Source: an uncultured Flavobacteriales bacterium (GTDB lineage: Bacteria > Bacteroidota > Bacteroidia > UBA10329). From it: 35,591 nt of DNA. The translations under genes were made by a program, and so were the position numbers. Below, piece by piece: positions 17,143 to 25,347 of this stretch. The stretch's first letter is position 1. Each line of letters starts with the position of its first letter. A model generated the notes under the pieces. It searched no databases. It was given only the letters and a program-made list of their open reading frames with translations, and had not been told where the DNA came from. Location: positions 1-35,591 of the forward strand of contig CALCGD010000007.1 in assembly GCA_937900875.1 (NCBI GenBank), in the 5' to 3' direction.

Positions 17143-18219
17143 ATGAAAAAAATCTACTCTAGTTTATCAATGCTGTTGATTTCTGCTGCTGTAATGGCGC
17201 AAGGCCTTCCCACTTCTGGCCTTCAAGTAGGACAAAGCGTTGCTAAAGAAATTATTCCAATTAACAATTCAATGGCAATTGATGCCACAGACACTCTTGG
17301 TCTGGAAGAATTTGGACAGAACATTGTGTTTTACTCATCTCCATCAGGATATGTGTTTGGAACCAATGATTTAGAAGGAGAGCTTTCTCCTGGTGTGCCA
17401 ATTCATCAATTAAATCTACAATATGCAGCAGGTTATATTGTTAATGGTGATTACAATGTAATTGGTGCAATGATGTGGTTTGGCGCAAAGGCTAACGTTT
17501 CTGGAAGCCCCGCTGATCTTAAGGTAAAAATGTACAGCCTTGCTGATAATAAAGCGCGCTCTTCAGCTACCGTAACTCAACCAGATGTTATCGGACCAAA
17601 CTCAGTTTTGGCTAATGTAAACCTACCATTTGCTGATGTAGACACAGCTTCGTTCAACACTCCTACTTACGCGTTCTTTGATGCTCCGGTTTGGTATTCA
17701 CAAGATTTCGCTATTTCTGTTGATTTGGCAGATTTGTACGGGACTCCAACTGACACGGTGATGTTGTATGCTGATGAAGATGGAGACAGCGATGGTACTT
17801 ACACTTGGACCCAGCTTGGATTTGATATTAATCCAACAGTTGCTTGGGCACTCTCTACTGGAATGCTTCAAGGAGGATTGGATGTGAATCTTGCCATTTT
17901 CGCTATTGTTTCTGAAAGCGAAACAGGTATTGACGAGCAAGGGTTTTTGAATGGAGTTAAAATGACTACATACCCAAACCCAGCAGTGGGTGCTGAAAAT
18001 ATTACCATTCAGTATGCTGTTGAATCTTCTGTCAAAAAAATTGACATTAACATTTATGACATGAATGGAAAGGTTGTTTTTACAGCAGCAGAAGGAGCAA
18101 AGGCAGGTGGTCTTTACAACCTAAACGTTCCAGCCGGAACGCTTAACGCTGGTTCTTACATCTATGCTATTGAAGCCGGAAACGGAAGAATGGCTAAGAA
18201 ATTAGAAGTTCTTAAGTAG
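17143..18219 (+). CDS. Secreted protein of unknown function with T9SS sorting domain
   Basis: This 358-residue protein has a signal peptide at residues 1-19 (MKKIYSSLSMLLISAAVMA). The central 240 residues are a beta-rich region I do not recognise; it has many Asp and Asn residues (ADEDGDSDGTYTW) but no catalytic motif. Residues 278 to the end (TYPNPAVGAEN, then KIDINIYDMNGKVV, then AGSYIYAIE) form a type A T9SS sorting domain ending KKLEVLK. It is probably released or anchored at the cell surface. The gene stands alone 75 bases after obgE and ends in a strong bidirectional terminator. Confidence 0.85.
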   Translation: MKKIYSSLSMLLISAAVMAQGLPTSGLQVGQSVAKEIIPINNSMAIDATDTLGLEEFGQNIVFYSSPSGYVFGTNDLEGELSPGVPIHQLNLQYAAGYIVNGDYNVIGAMMWFGAKANVSGSPADLKVKMYSLADNKARSSATVTQPDVIGPNSVLANVNLPFADVDTASFNTPTYAFFDAPVWYSQDFAISVDLADLYGTPTDTVMLYADEDGDSDGTYTWTQLGFDINPTVAWALSTGMLQGGLDVNLAIFAIVSESETGIDEQGFLNGVKMTTYPNPAVGAENITIQYAVESSVKKIDINIYDMNGKVVFTAAEGAKAGGLYNLNVPAGTLNAGSYIYAIEAGNGRMAKKLEVLK

Positions 18220-18237
18220 TCTGAATATTTTGAAAAT

Positions 18238-18267
18238 AAAAAGGGAGGCCATTTGGCCTCCCTTTTT
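18238..18267. terminator. Bidirectional intrinsic terminator
   Basis: The arms AAAAAGGGAGGCC (18238-18250) and GGCCTCCCTTTTT (18255-18267) pair perfectly around an ATTT loop. The plus strand runs on into Ts; the minus strand also runs into a T-rich tail. It serves both the T9SS gene (+) and the mlaF-like gene (-), which converge here. Confidence 0.9.
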
Positions 18268-18286
18268 TTATGGACTGAATTTAAAG

Positions 18287-19045
18287 TTACTTGGCTAAAT
18301 CAGCTCTTACTTTCTTCATGAATTTAGAAGCATATACAAAGTCTACTACTTCTTGGTTATCCGTACGAAGTATCTCCTCCTTCGAACCTTCCCACCATTT
18401 TTCACCCTTGTATATGAAATTGATGTTCTCTCCAATTTCAATTACAGAATTCATGTCGTGGGTAATCACAATGGTAGTGATGTCGAATTCTTCGGTAATC
18501 TCCTGAATCAACTGGTCAATTACCAGTCCTGTTTTTGGATCGAGACCAGAATTGGGCTCATCACAAAAAAGATACCTTGGGTTCATTGCAATGGCTCTTG
18601 CAATGGCAACTCTTTTTTTCATGCCACCGCTTAATTCAGATGGATAAAGCTGAGCCGCATTTGGCAGATTTACACGCTCTAAACAAAACTGGGCGCGCTC
18701 CTTACGTTCTGCAGTAGTATTATCAGTAAACATAGAAAGAGGAAACATTACGTTTGCTTCAACCGTCATAGAGTCAAAAAGTGCTCCTCCCTGAAAAAGC
18801 ATACCAATGTCCTGCCTAATTTCTTTTTTATCCTTAAAAGACATCGAGGTAAAGTCTCGACCATCGTACGTGATAGAGCCAGAATCTACCTCATGTAAGC
18901 CAACCATACATTTGGTAAGAACGGTTTTCCCAGAGCCACTCTGACCGATAATAATATTCACCTGTCCCTTGTGAAACTGCGCATCAATATTTTTTAAAAC
19001 GTGATGTTCTCCAAAGCTTTTATTGATGCCCTTAACTTCTATCAT
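18287..19045 (-). CDS. MlaF-family ABC transporter ATP-binding protein
   Basis: This 252-residue ABC ATPase belongs to the MlaF/Ttg2A group that powers phospholipid transport between inner and outer membranes. Walker A is GQSGSGKT (about 34-41), the Q-loop is MLFQGG, the signature is LSGGMKKR and Walker B is RYLFCDEP, followed by NSGLDP (D-loop region) and a switch histidine in VITHDM. The start ATG overlaps the stop of the permease gene by 4 bases, so the two are coupled. No MlaD (MCE) gene follows; the terminator comes directly after. The name mlaF is likely but left off because the partner is not seen. Confidence 0.9.
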   Translation of the reverse strand: MIEVKGINKSFGEHHVLKNIDAQFHKGQVNIIIGQSGSGKTVLTKCMVGLHEVDSGSITYDGRDFTSMSFKDKKEIRQDIGMLFQGGALFDSMTVEANVMFPLSMFTDNTTAERKERAQFCLERVNLPNAAQLYPSELSGGMKKRVAIARAIAMNPRYLFCDEPNSGLDPKTGLVIDQLIQEITEEFDITTIVITHDMNSVIEIGENINFIYKGEKWWEGSKEEILRTDNQEVVDFVYASKFMKKVRADLAK

Positions 19046-19782
19046 TGTAGAAGCATTTGGGTAAGCATAAGATTGAATATGAGCACAATTACAATACTGT
19101 AAACCACAGACACAGTACTTGCTTTCCCAACCTCAAGCGCCCCGCCTTTAGCGTGATAACCAAAATAAGCAGGCACGGTTGTAATTATAACAGCAAAGAC
19201 CACAGTTTTAATAAGCGCGTAGGTAATATAGAAAGGTTGAAACCAGTATTGAATTCCATAAATGAACATACTTCCAGGTACTTCTCCGGTTAAAATACCT
19301 GCAATGTATCCTCCAAAGATTCCAAGAATCATACTCATAATTACAATGAATGGATTGCAGATCATTGCCGCAATCATCTTTGGTCCGACCAAATAATTGG
19401 TAGAGTTAACCCCCATAATGTCCAAGGCGTCAATCTGATCAGTCACACGCATTGTACCAATTTCTCCGGCAATGCTTGACCCAATCTTTCCTGCTAAAAT
19501 AATGCTGATAATAGTTGGTGAAAACTCCAATAAAAGTGAATCTCTAACCCCTAATCCAACAGTGTAAGTCGGAATAAGAGGGCTATCAATATTGTATGCC
19601 AACTGTATGGTGAGAACGGCTCCCATAAAACCACTAACAATGGACACGAGTCCTATGGAAGCGTAACCAAGGTTCTGAACCTCTTCAAAAATTCGCTGTC
19701 TGTAAATACTCCATTTTTCGGGTTTCTTAAAAACTCGACTCATCCAAAGTACGTACCGCCCAATGTGAAGGAATATTCCCAT
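19042..19782 (-). CDS. MlaE-family lipid ABC transporter permease
   Basis: This 246-residue permease (from the ATG at 19782) has about five or six membrane segments. It carries the MlaE family pattern: GFMGAVLTIQLAY, then LVISIILAGKIG-like ISIILAGKIGSSIAGEIGTM with the conserved glutamate, then TDQIDALDIMGVN. A start at 19836 would add 18 polar residues that overlap the divergent lipoprotein promoter region, so the internal ATG is preferred; a TAAATTTA box lies upstream at 19795-19802. It overlaps the MlaF gene by 4 bases. The lipid cargo and direction are not known from sequence. Confidence 0.88.
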   Translation of the reverse strand: MGIFLHIGRYVLWMSRVFKKPEKWSIYRQRIFEEVQNLGYASIGLVSIVSGFMGAVLTIQLAYNIDSPLIPTYTVGLGVRDSLLLEFSPTIISIILAGKIGSSIAGEIGTMRVTDQIDALDIMGVNSTNYLVGPKMIAAMICNPFIVIMSMILGIFGGYIAGILTGEVPGSMFIYGIQYWFQPFYITYALIKTVVFAVIITTVPAYFGYHAKGGALEVGKASTVSVVYSIVIVLIFNLMLTQMLLQ

Positions 19783-19857
19783 GTAGTTGCGGCTAAATTT
19801 AGGGATTCTGAATACACTCAGAAAATATACAGGCACTTTCCATGTTTAAACTTGAGT

Positions 19858-19865
19858 TATCTTAG
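19858..19865 (+). promoter_or_regulatory. Possible TATCTTAG -7 box for the small lipoprotein gene
   Basis: TATCTTAG differs from TAnnTTTG at one position and ends 7 bases before the ATG at 19873. It is weaker than the other boxes listed here. Confidence 0.35.
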
Positions 19866-19872
19866 CCGTCTG

Positions 19873-20031
19873 ATGAAAAACCGACTTCATATTGTACTCA
19901 TTGCCTTGTTTTTATTGGCACTTAGTTCTTGCGCAAGCAGAAAACGAGGTAAGGGTTGCGACTGCCCTGGATTTGGGCAGGTTGCCCCTGAATTGGACAG
20001 AAAGAATGACACTACCTCATTTAGGGTATAA
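19873..20031 (+). CDS. Small putative lipoprotein with CDCPGFG motif
   Basis: This 52-residue protein begins MKNRLHIVLIALFLLALSSC, a lipoprotein signal with lipobox LSSC and acylated Cys20. I chose the ATG at 19873; the frame stays open upstream to 19765, but that part has no signal-like character. The mature part is about 32 residues, basic at first (ASRKRGKG), then C-D-C-P-G-F-G-Q, then a polar tail. The two close cysteines could form a disulfide or bind metal; this is inference. It sits between the mlaE-like gene (divergent) and feoA. No function is known to me. Confidence 0.65.
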   Translation: MKNRLHIVLIALFLLALSSCASRKRGKGCDCPGFGQVAPELDRKNDTTSFRV

Positions 20032-20066
20032 CGCTTCTTAGACCCATTTCAGGTTAATTTTCTACT

Positions 20067-20074
20067 TACTTTCG
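20067..20074 (+). promoter_or_regulatory. TACTTTCG -7 box for feoAB
   Basis: TACTTTCG differs from TAnnTTTG at one position. It lies 28 bases before the feoA ATG and just upstream of the palindrome at 20082-20096, so a bound repressor would cover the probable start of transcription. The same octamer occurs at 28030-28037. Confidence 0.5.
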
Positions 20075-20081
20075 AAACTGT

Positions 20082-20096
20082 TTAGAATCATTCTAA
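20082..20096. promoter_or_regulatory. Palindromic operator-like site before feoA
   Basis: TTAGAAT-C-ATTCTAA is a perfect 7-1-7 inverted repeat. The 7-1-7 layout is that of Fur boxes (consensus TGATAATnATTATCA; 5 of 7 bases match in each arm). A DtxR/MntR-type regulator is an alternative. Position between the -7 box and the ATG fits repression of iron uptake when iron is plentiful. Confidence 0.55.
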
Positions 20097-20102
20097 GAAG
20101 CA

Positions 20103-20330
20103 ATGACAGCAAAAGATCTTATTCTCGGACAGCACGCAATCGTTTCTGCATTCGCAGATGACGTTCTTGCTGGCTATTTGGCAGAAAGAGGCGTGGTTGC
20201 TGGAGAGCGACTTTGTGTGGAGCGCATTGCTCCATCAGGGGATCCAATCGCCATTCGTGTTTCGGACCATCTTTTGTGCATCCGTAAACGAGAAGCGTCT
20301 AGTATTCTAGTTTATACAGAACTGGTTTAG
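20103..20330 (+). CDS. feoA: FeoA-domain protein of ferrous iron uptake
   Basis: This 75-residue protein is a single FeoA (SH3-like) domain: LILGQHAIVSAF, then LAERGVVAGERLCVERIAPSGDPIAIRVSDHLLCIRKREA. The GxxG/R turn and the final beta-strands match the family. FeoA is a small cytosolic partner needed for FeoB activity. It lies 14 bases before feoB, with the operator-like palindrome directly upstream. Confidence 0.9.
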   Translation: MTAKDLILGQHAIVSAFADDVLAGYLAERGVVAGERLCVERIAPSGDPIAIRVSDHLLCIRKREASSILVYTELV

Positions 20331-20344
20331 AAAATATTACTTGT

Positions 20345-22243
20345 ATGGGTGAGGAGAATGGTAGGCTGAAAGTTGCCCTTATTGGCAATCCAAACAGCGG
20401 GAAAACCTCTCTTTTCAATAGGCTCACGGGTTTGCACCAAAAAGTGGGCAACTTCCCGGGTATTACGGTTGAGAAAAAATCCGGTCAATTTAAAACCGGA
20501 AATAAGAAAGTGGAACTGGTCGATTTGCCAGGCACATACAGTCTTGAACCACGATCATTAGATGAGAAAGTTGCTGCACAGGTCATAACCAAACCAGACA
20601 ATCCTGATCACCCTGATTTGGTGCTGATAGTTGTAGATTCCTCTCACCTAAAAACCAGCTTATTCTTAGCTCTACAAGTGCTGGAAAAGAAAATTCCAGT
20701 CATTTTGGTTCTTAATATGGCGGATCAGCTGGCGAGGCTCGGACCAAGTTTTAATGTGGAGGTGTTGGCAACCGAACTTCAGGTTCCTGTGCTGAAAACC
20801 AATGCAAGAGATGGGGTAGGAATTACTGAACTCAAAGAGGCAATTGGCTCTCACGCTTTGGCTATTTCGGACGCCAAGTGGGTTGCTAGAAAGCAGGAGC
20901 GACATGTAATTATTCGCGAAATTCTCGCTTTAGCGAAGGGAAATGAATCTGTTTCAGAGCATGTTATAACTAAAAAGCTAGACGACATCTTAACCCATAG
21001 AATTTGGGGTGTTGTTTTCTTTCTCGCATTGCTCGGCATAATGTTTCAGAGTATCTATTCTTGGTCGGCCTACCCGATGGAATTAATTGAACAGCTCTTT
21101 GCCACTGGAGGAGCGTTTTTCACTGATGTTCTGCCAGATTCTTTTCTCAGTAGATTATGGGTCGAAGGAATTTGGGCTGGTCTAGGAGGGGTGGTCATCT
21201 TTATTCCTCAAATAGCTTTCTTGTTCTTGTTTGTTGCAATTTTGGAAGAGTCTGGGTACATGGCTCGCGTTAGTTTTATTGCTGACGGATGGCTGCGAAA
21301 ATTTGGATTGCAAGGCAGGTCAATTGTTCCGCTGATTGGCGGAGTGGCCTGCGCGGTTCCTGCCATTCTTGCAGCAAGAACGATTTCCAATGAAAAAGAG
21401 CGGATTCTTACCATTATGGTTACTCCATTTATGGCATGTGCAGCACGTTTGCCTGTTTACGCTCTGTTGATTGCTATGGTAATTCCAGTTGGGTTTCAAG
21501 GTTTAGCGCTGTTATTCATGTATCTCTTAGGAGTAGTTGCTGCGCTGGGAGCAGCCCTTGTTCTAAAACGAACAATAAAATCAACATCAGACAGTCATTT
21601 TCTGATGGAATTACCAGATTACAAAGTGCCAAAATTCTCCAATGTTCTAATTGAGATTACCCGTAAAGTCACTCAATTTGTGATGAGTGCAGGTAAGGTG
21701 ATTGTGGTTATTTCGGTTATTCTCTGGTTGGGTGCATCTTATGGACCAGCAGAAAAGCGTGCAGCTATCGAAAAAAAATATTCAGAAATGGGAGTTCCTA
21801 ATTCTGAGCAGATGAAAAACGCAGAGCTTCTCGAAAATTCCTACATAGGAATGTTGGGTAAATCCATAAACCCTGTAATTGCTCCTCTTGGTTACGATTG
21901 GAAAATTGGAATTGCGTTAATCACATCTTTCGCTGCACGAGAAGTATTTGTGGGAACCATGGCTACGATTTACAGCGTTGGCGGTAGTGAGAATGAGGTA
22001 ACCTCAGTTAGAGAAAAAATGCAAGCACAGCTAAAACCAGGAACAAATGAGCCTCTGTATGACTTGCCATTTGGTTTATCTCTCATGGTTTTTTACGCCT
22101 TCGCCATGCAATGTATGAGCACTTTAGCGGTGGTTAAAACGGAAACAGGAACTTGGAAATGGCCTTTGGTTCAATTGGTAATGATGACAGGGCTGGCGTA
22201 CCTGTCAAGCTTGCTAGTTTATAATCTTGCTTCGTTACTTTGA
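20345..22243 (+). CDS. feoB: Ferrous iron transporter FeoB
   Basis: This 632-residue protein couples an N-terminal G protein to a membrane Fe(II) channel. G1 is GNPNSGKT (14-21), G2 is around FPGITV, G3 is DLPGT (60-64) and G4 is NMAD (124-127). A helical GDI-like linker follows. The membrane part begins near residue 220 and holds two Gate-type repeats, the first containing GGVACAVPAILAARTI with the conserved cysteine. It is at the short end for the family but ends normally (YLSSLLVYNLASLL), so I see no truncation. feoC is absent, as is usual outside gamma-proteobacteria. The next gene starts three bases after its stop. Confidence 0.96.
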   Translation: MGEENGRLKVALIGNPNSGKTSLFNRLTGLHQKVGNFPGITVEKKSGQFKTGNKKVELVDLPGTYSLEPRSLDEKVAAQVITKPDNPDHPDLVLIVVDSSHLKTSLFLALQVLEKKIPVILVLNMADQLARLGPSFNVEVLATELQVPVLKTNARDGVGITELKEAIGSHALAISDAKWVARKQERHVIIREILALAKGNESVSEHVITKKLDDILTHRIWGVVFFLALLGIMFQSIYSWSAYPMELIEQLFATGGAFFTDVLPDSFLSRLWVEGIWAGLGGVVIFIPQIAFLFLFVAILEESGYMARVSFIADGWLRKFGLQGRSIVPLIGGVACAVPAILAARTISNEKERILTIMVTPFMACAARLPVYALLIAMVIPVGFQGLALLFMYLLGVVAALGAALVLKRTIKSTSDSHFLMELPDYKVPKFSNVLIEITRKVTQFVMSAGKVIVVISVILWLGASYGPAEKRAAIEKKYSEMGVPNSEQMKNAELLENSYIGMLGKSINPVIAPLGYDWKIGIALITSFAAREVFVGTMATIYSVGGSENEVTSVREKMQAQLKPGTNEPLYDLPFGLSLMVFYAFAMQCMSTLAVVKTETGTWKWPLVQLVMMTGLAYLSSLLVYNLASLL

Positions 22244-22246
22244 TAG

Positions 22247-22861
22247 ATGGATCGTGAAGAAAGAATCCTAAATGCTGTAAAACCGTTTGTCCCTTCAGGA
22301 ACAGAGGAGCGCTTGGCAAGGCAAATTGTTCAGTATCGGTGTCATTTAACCATTACCCGAGACAGGAAGTCTAAGGCTGGAGATTACCGCCATCCTTACG
22401 GAAAAATTGGGCACCGTATTTCAGTTAATGGAAGCCTGAATCAATTTGCGTTTCTCATCACATTTGTTCACGAAATGGCACATTTAGTAAACTGGGAGCG
22501 CCACGGAAGAAAGGTAAATCCGCATGGTGCAGAATGGAAATTGGCTTTTCAGCAATGCATGTCTGAGTTTTTGGTAGAAGAGGTTTTTCCACCAGACGTG
22601 TTAACAGTTTTGAAGAAACACATGAAAAATCCGAAGGCTGCCACGGTTCGCGATCTTCAACTCATGCGGGTTCTTAGAAGCTACGATGCGCCTACAGAAA
22701 TGGTGTTGTTGGAAGACTTAGCACTTGGCACTGAATTTAGTCTTGGAAAACGTATTTTTAGTAAAGGTGAGAAGTTGAGAAAGCGGTTTCGTTGTGAACA
22801 GCTTGAGACAGGTAAAATTTATCTGGTGAGTGCCATAGCGGAGGTAATTCCCTCAACCTAG
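22247..22861 (+). CDS. SprT-like zinc metalloprotease-fold protein
   Basis: This 204-residue protein has a SprT-like domain with HEMAH at residues 75-79 and a third ligand His93 in NPHGAEWK, the usual zincin triad. The fold relates to SPRTN-type proteases that clear DNA-protein crosslinks, but the bacterial function is not settled. A C-terminal part (about residues 130-204) is beta-rich and has no zinc-ribbon cysteines that I can see. It begins three bases after feoB and is probably in the feo transcript, which may be a coincidence of layout. Confidence 0.85.
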   Translation: MDREERILNAVKPFVPSGTEERLARQIVQYRCHLTITRDRKSKAGDYRHPYGKIGHRISVNGSLNQFAFLITFVHEMAHLVNWERHGRKVNPHGAEWKLAFQQCMSEFLVEEVFPPDVLTVLKKHMKNPKAATVRDLQLMRVLRSYDAPTEMVLLEDLALGTEFSLGKRIFSKGEKLRKRFRCEQLETGKIYLVSAIAEVIPST

Positions 22862-22870
22862 TAGAATAAG

Positions 22871-22878
22871 TATCTTCG
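22871..22878 (+). promoter_or_regulatory. TATCTTCG -7 box for the aminotransferase gene
   Basis: TATCTTCG differs from TAnnTTTG at one position and ends 18 bases before the ATG at 22897. A -33 element is not clear. Confidence 0.45.
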
Positions 22879-22896
22879 CCACCTTAAGAACAACGT

Positions 22897-24180
22897 ATGT
22901 CAGAATCAACAATAGAAGCGATAAAAAGCGTGTCCAATCTGGCCGAAAATCTAGTTGGCTCAGAGATTATCAAAATTGCGGGCGAAATAAATGCACGGAT
23001 AGCTTCTGGCGAGAACATTATCAATCTGACCATTGGCGATTTTGACCCTGCCATCTATCCGCTTCCAAAGGCATTGTTAAATGAAATAGTGGCTGCCTAT
23101 GAAGCTGGTCATACCAACTATCCGCAAGCGAATGGAATGGAGGTTTTGCGCGCTTCTGTTGCATCCTATGTGAGAGAAAGACAAGCGTTGAGTTATGATA
23201 AAGACGACATTCTAATATCTGGAGGAGCTCGACCACTAATATATGCTGCGTATCGTGCCTTGGTCAATCAAGGCGATAAGGTGATTTTTCCAATTCCGAG
23301 CTGGAATAATAACCACTACACTTACCTCAATTTTGCAGAACCGGTAATTGTAGAATCTCTGCCAGGAAACAAGTTTTTACCAACTGCAGCAGACCTACAA
23401 CCGCATTTGAAAGATGCTGCTTTGGTTGCGTTATGTTCTCCACTTAATCCGACTGGTACTTCCTTTACCAAGCAAGGACTAACAGACATATGTGATTTAA
23501 TAATTGCCGAGAATAAAACGCGCGAAGGTCAAAAGCCACTTTACCTTTTGTACGACCAAATCTATTCAGCACTCACACTTGGGAAAACAAAGCATTACGA
23601 CCCCGTATCGCTTCGCCCAGAAATGAGAGAATACACCATTTATGTTGATGGAATTTCTAAAGCTTTTGCGGCCACGGGTGTTAGGGTGGGTTGGGCTTTT
23701 GGACCAACAAAAGTGATTGCAAAAATGAAGGCTTTACTAAGTCATGTAGGAGCTTGGTCTCCAAAACCAGAACAAATTGCAACAGCAGCTTTTTTAAATA
23801 GAACTGAAGCTGTTGATGCAACTATTCAAAAGCATCGAGATATGATTTCGGAGCGGGTGAATAAGCTCTTCAACGGATTTTCAGCGCTAAGAGAAATTGG
23901 ATATCCGGTGGATGCTATTCAAGCTGAAGGAGCCATGTACTTAACCGTGAAAATCGACCTTATTGGTAAAACAACTAATGATGGAGAGTTGCTAAAGGAT
24001 GCCAAAGATGTAACCATGTTTTTAATTAAATATGCGGGAGTTGGTATTGTTCCATTTTATTGTTTTGGAGCATCGAGGGAAAACCCGTGGTTCCGTATAT
24101 CTGTAGGTACATTAAAGACAGAATCAATCTCTGTAGTAATAGATAATCTGAGGGCTGCATTAAGCCAATTCAAGAAATGA
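22897..24180 (+). CDS. PLP-dependent class I/II aminotransferase
   Basis: This 427-residue protein has the fold type I aminotransferase pattern. SPLNPTG (181-187) includes the cofactor-contacting Asn184; LLYDQIYSA has Asp220 and Tyr223; GISKAF has the Schiff-base Lys255; and GVRVGW has Arg263. A C-terminal Arg in PWFRISVG would bind the substrate carboxylate. An aspartate-aminotransferase-like enzyme is likely, but substrate cannot be fixed. Its stop overlaps the ATG of the mannose-1-phosphate guanylyltransferase gene by 4 bases (ATGA), so the two are coupled although their chemistry is unrelated. Confidence 0.9.
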   Translation: MSESTIEAIKSVSNLAENLVGSEIIKIAGEINARIASGENIINLTIGDFDPAIYPLPKALLNEIVAAYEAGHTNYPQANGMEVLRASVASYVRERQALSYDKDDILISGGARPLIYAAYRALVNQGDKVIFPIPSWNNNHYTYLNFAEPVIVESLPGNKFLPTAADLQPHLKDAALVALCSPLNPTGTSFTKQGLTDICDLIIAENKTREGQKPLYLLYDQIYSALTLGKTKHYDPVSLRPEMREYTIYVDGISKAFAATGVRVGWAFGPTKVIAKMKALLSHVGAWSPKPEQIATAAFLNRTEAVDATIQKHRDMISERVNKLFNGFSALREIGYPVDAIQAEGAMYLTVKIDLIGKTTNDGELLKDAKDVTMFLIKYAGVGIVPFYCFGASRENPWFRISVGTLKTESISVVIDNLRAALSQFKK

Positions 24181-25268
24181 GTAAGAAAAACCCCAATCAC
24201 TACGTTGTGATTATGGCCGGAGGAGTTGGTTCAAGATTTTGGCCAATGAGCCGAACGCCACATCCTAAGCAGTTTATAGATATTCTAGGCACAGGAAACT
24301 CACTGCTTCAGCAGACTTATGATCGCGCCAAGAATGTTTGCCCAACCAAAAATATCTTCATAGTAACCAACGCTCAGTACAAAGGCTTGGTGATGGAGCA
24401 GTTAAAAGGCATTAAGGTTTCACAAATACTTCTGGAACCATCGAGAAGAAACACTGCGCCATGCGTGGCTTACGCTGCGTTTAGGATTAGAGCAATAAAC
24501 CCGAATGCGAGCATGGTTGTAGCTCCATCAGACCACCTTATTCTTAAGGATCGAGAGTTTACCGACCTTATTAATAAAGCACTTGAGGAAGTTGAGAAAA
24601 ATGAATCTCTCATCACTTTAGGAATTACACCAACTCGACCTGATACTGGATATGGATATATTCAGTTTGAAGAAAGCACTGATGACCAAGGAATTCACAA
24701 AGTGAAAAGCTTTACCGAAAAACCGGATTTGGCGATGGCCAAAGAATTGGTCAAAAGCGGAGAATTCCTTTGGAATGCTGGAATTTTTATCTGGTCCGTG
24801 GCTGGTATCTTAAATGCATTTGAACAGCATATGCCAGAAATGTATCAACTGTTTGAGGAAGGCGCGGAGGAATTCAACACTAAAAGCGAGGCTAAGTTTA
24901 TCCAAACAGCTTATGCTCAATGCAAGAGCATTTCTATTGACTACGGGGTTATGGAAAAAGCCAAGAACGTTTTTACAATTGCTGCTGATATTGGGTGGAG
25001 CGATTTAGGAACGTGGGGTTCTCTATATTCTTACTCAGAAAAGGATGAAGAAGGTCACGTAATTCAAGGGAAGAATGTTCTTACCTACGATTCTAAGAAT
25101 TGTATTGTAAACGTGCCAAAAAACAAGCTCGTTGTTTTGCAAGGAATGAAGGATATGATTGTGGTAGAAAACGATGATATTCTTCTTATTTGTAAGCAAT
25201 CTGACGAGCAGCAGATTAAGCGAATTGTGAATGATGTAAAGGCTACCAAAGGCGAGAAGTTTGTCTAG
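24177..25268 (+). CDS. manC: Mannose-1-phosphate guanylyltransferase
   Basis: This 363-residue nucleotidyltransferase makes GDP-mannose from mannose-1-phosphate and GTP. The N-terminal AGGVGSRFWPMSR and PKQF are the signature nucleotide-binding loop and lysine; VAPSDHLI and FTEKP are further family motifs. It lacks the C-terminal phosphomannose isomerase domain of bifunctional enzymes. GDP-mannose is also the precursor of GDP-fucose, the donor for the GT11-like enzyme at 765, though Gmd and Fcl genes are not here. It ends in a bidirectional terminator. Confidence 0.93.
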   Translation: MSKKNPNHYVVIMAGGVGSRFWPMSRTPHPKQFIDILGTGNSLLQQTYDRAKNVCPTKNIFIVTNAQYKGLVMEQLKGIKVSQILLEPSRRNTAPCVAYAAFRIRAINPNASMVVAPSDHLILKDREFTDLINKALEEVEKNESLITLGITPTRPDTGYGYIQFEESTDDQGIHKVKSFTEKPDLAMAKELVKSGEFLWNAGIFIWSVAGILNAFEQHMPEMYQLFEEGAEEFNTKSEAKFIQTAYAQCKSISIDYGVMEKAKNVFTIAADIGWSDLGTWGSLYSYSEKDEEGHVIQGKNVLTYDSKNCIVNVPKNKLVVLQGMKDMIVVENDDILLICKQSDEQQIKRIVNDVKATKGEKFV

Positions 25269-25296
25269 AGGGCTGTCTCTCTCATTTATCAGAAAA

Positions 25297-25326
25297 CAAA
25301 AAAGCCCCAATTTTGGGGCTTTTTTG
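25297..25326. terminator. Bidirectional intrinsic terminator between manC and fumC
   Basis: Arms CAAAAAAGCCCC (25297-25308) and GGGGCTTTTTTG (25315-25326) pair perfectly around AATTTT. T-runs follow on both strands, so it can end both convergent genes. Confidence 0.9.
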
Positions 25327-25347
25327 TTGACATTAACAGTCTGTTTC

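Larger units (their letters stand above)
20033..20101. repeat. 10-bp perfect inverted repeat flanking the feoA leader
   Basis: GCTTCTTAGA at 20033-20042 and TCTAAGAAGC at 20092-20101 are exact reverse complements separated by 49 bases. The right arm overlaps the feo palindrome. Part of the left arm lies right after the lipoprotein stop. It could be an RNA hairpin or a pair of distant operator sites. Confidence 0.6.
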
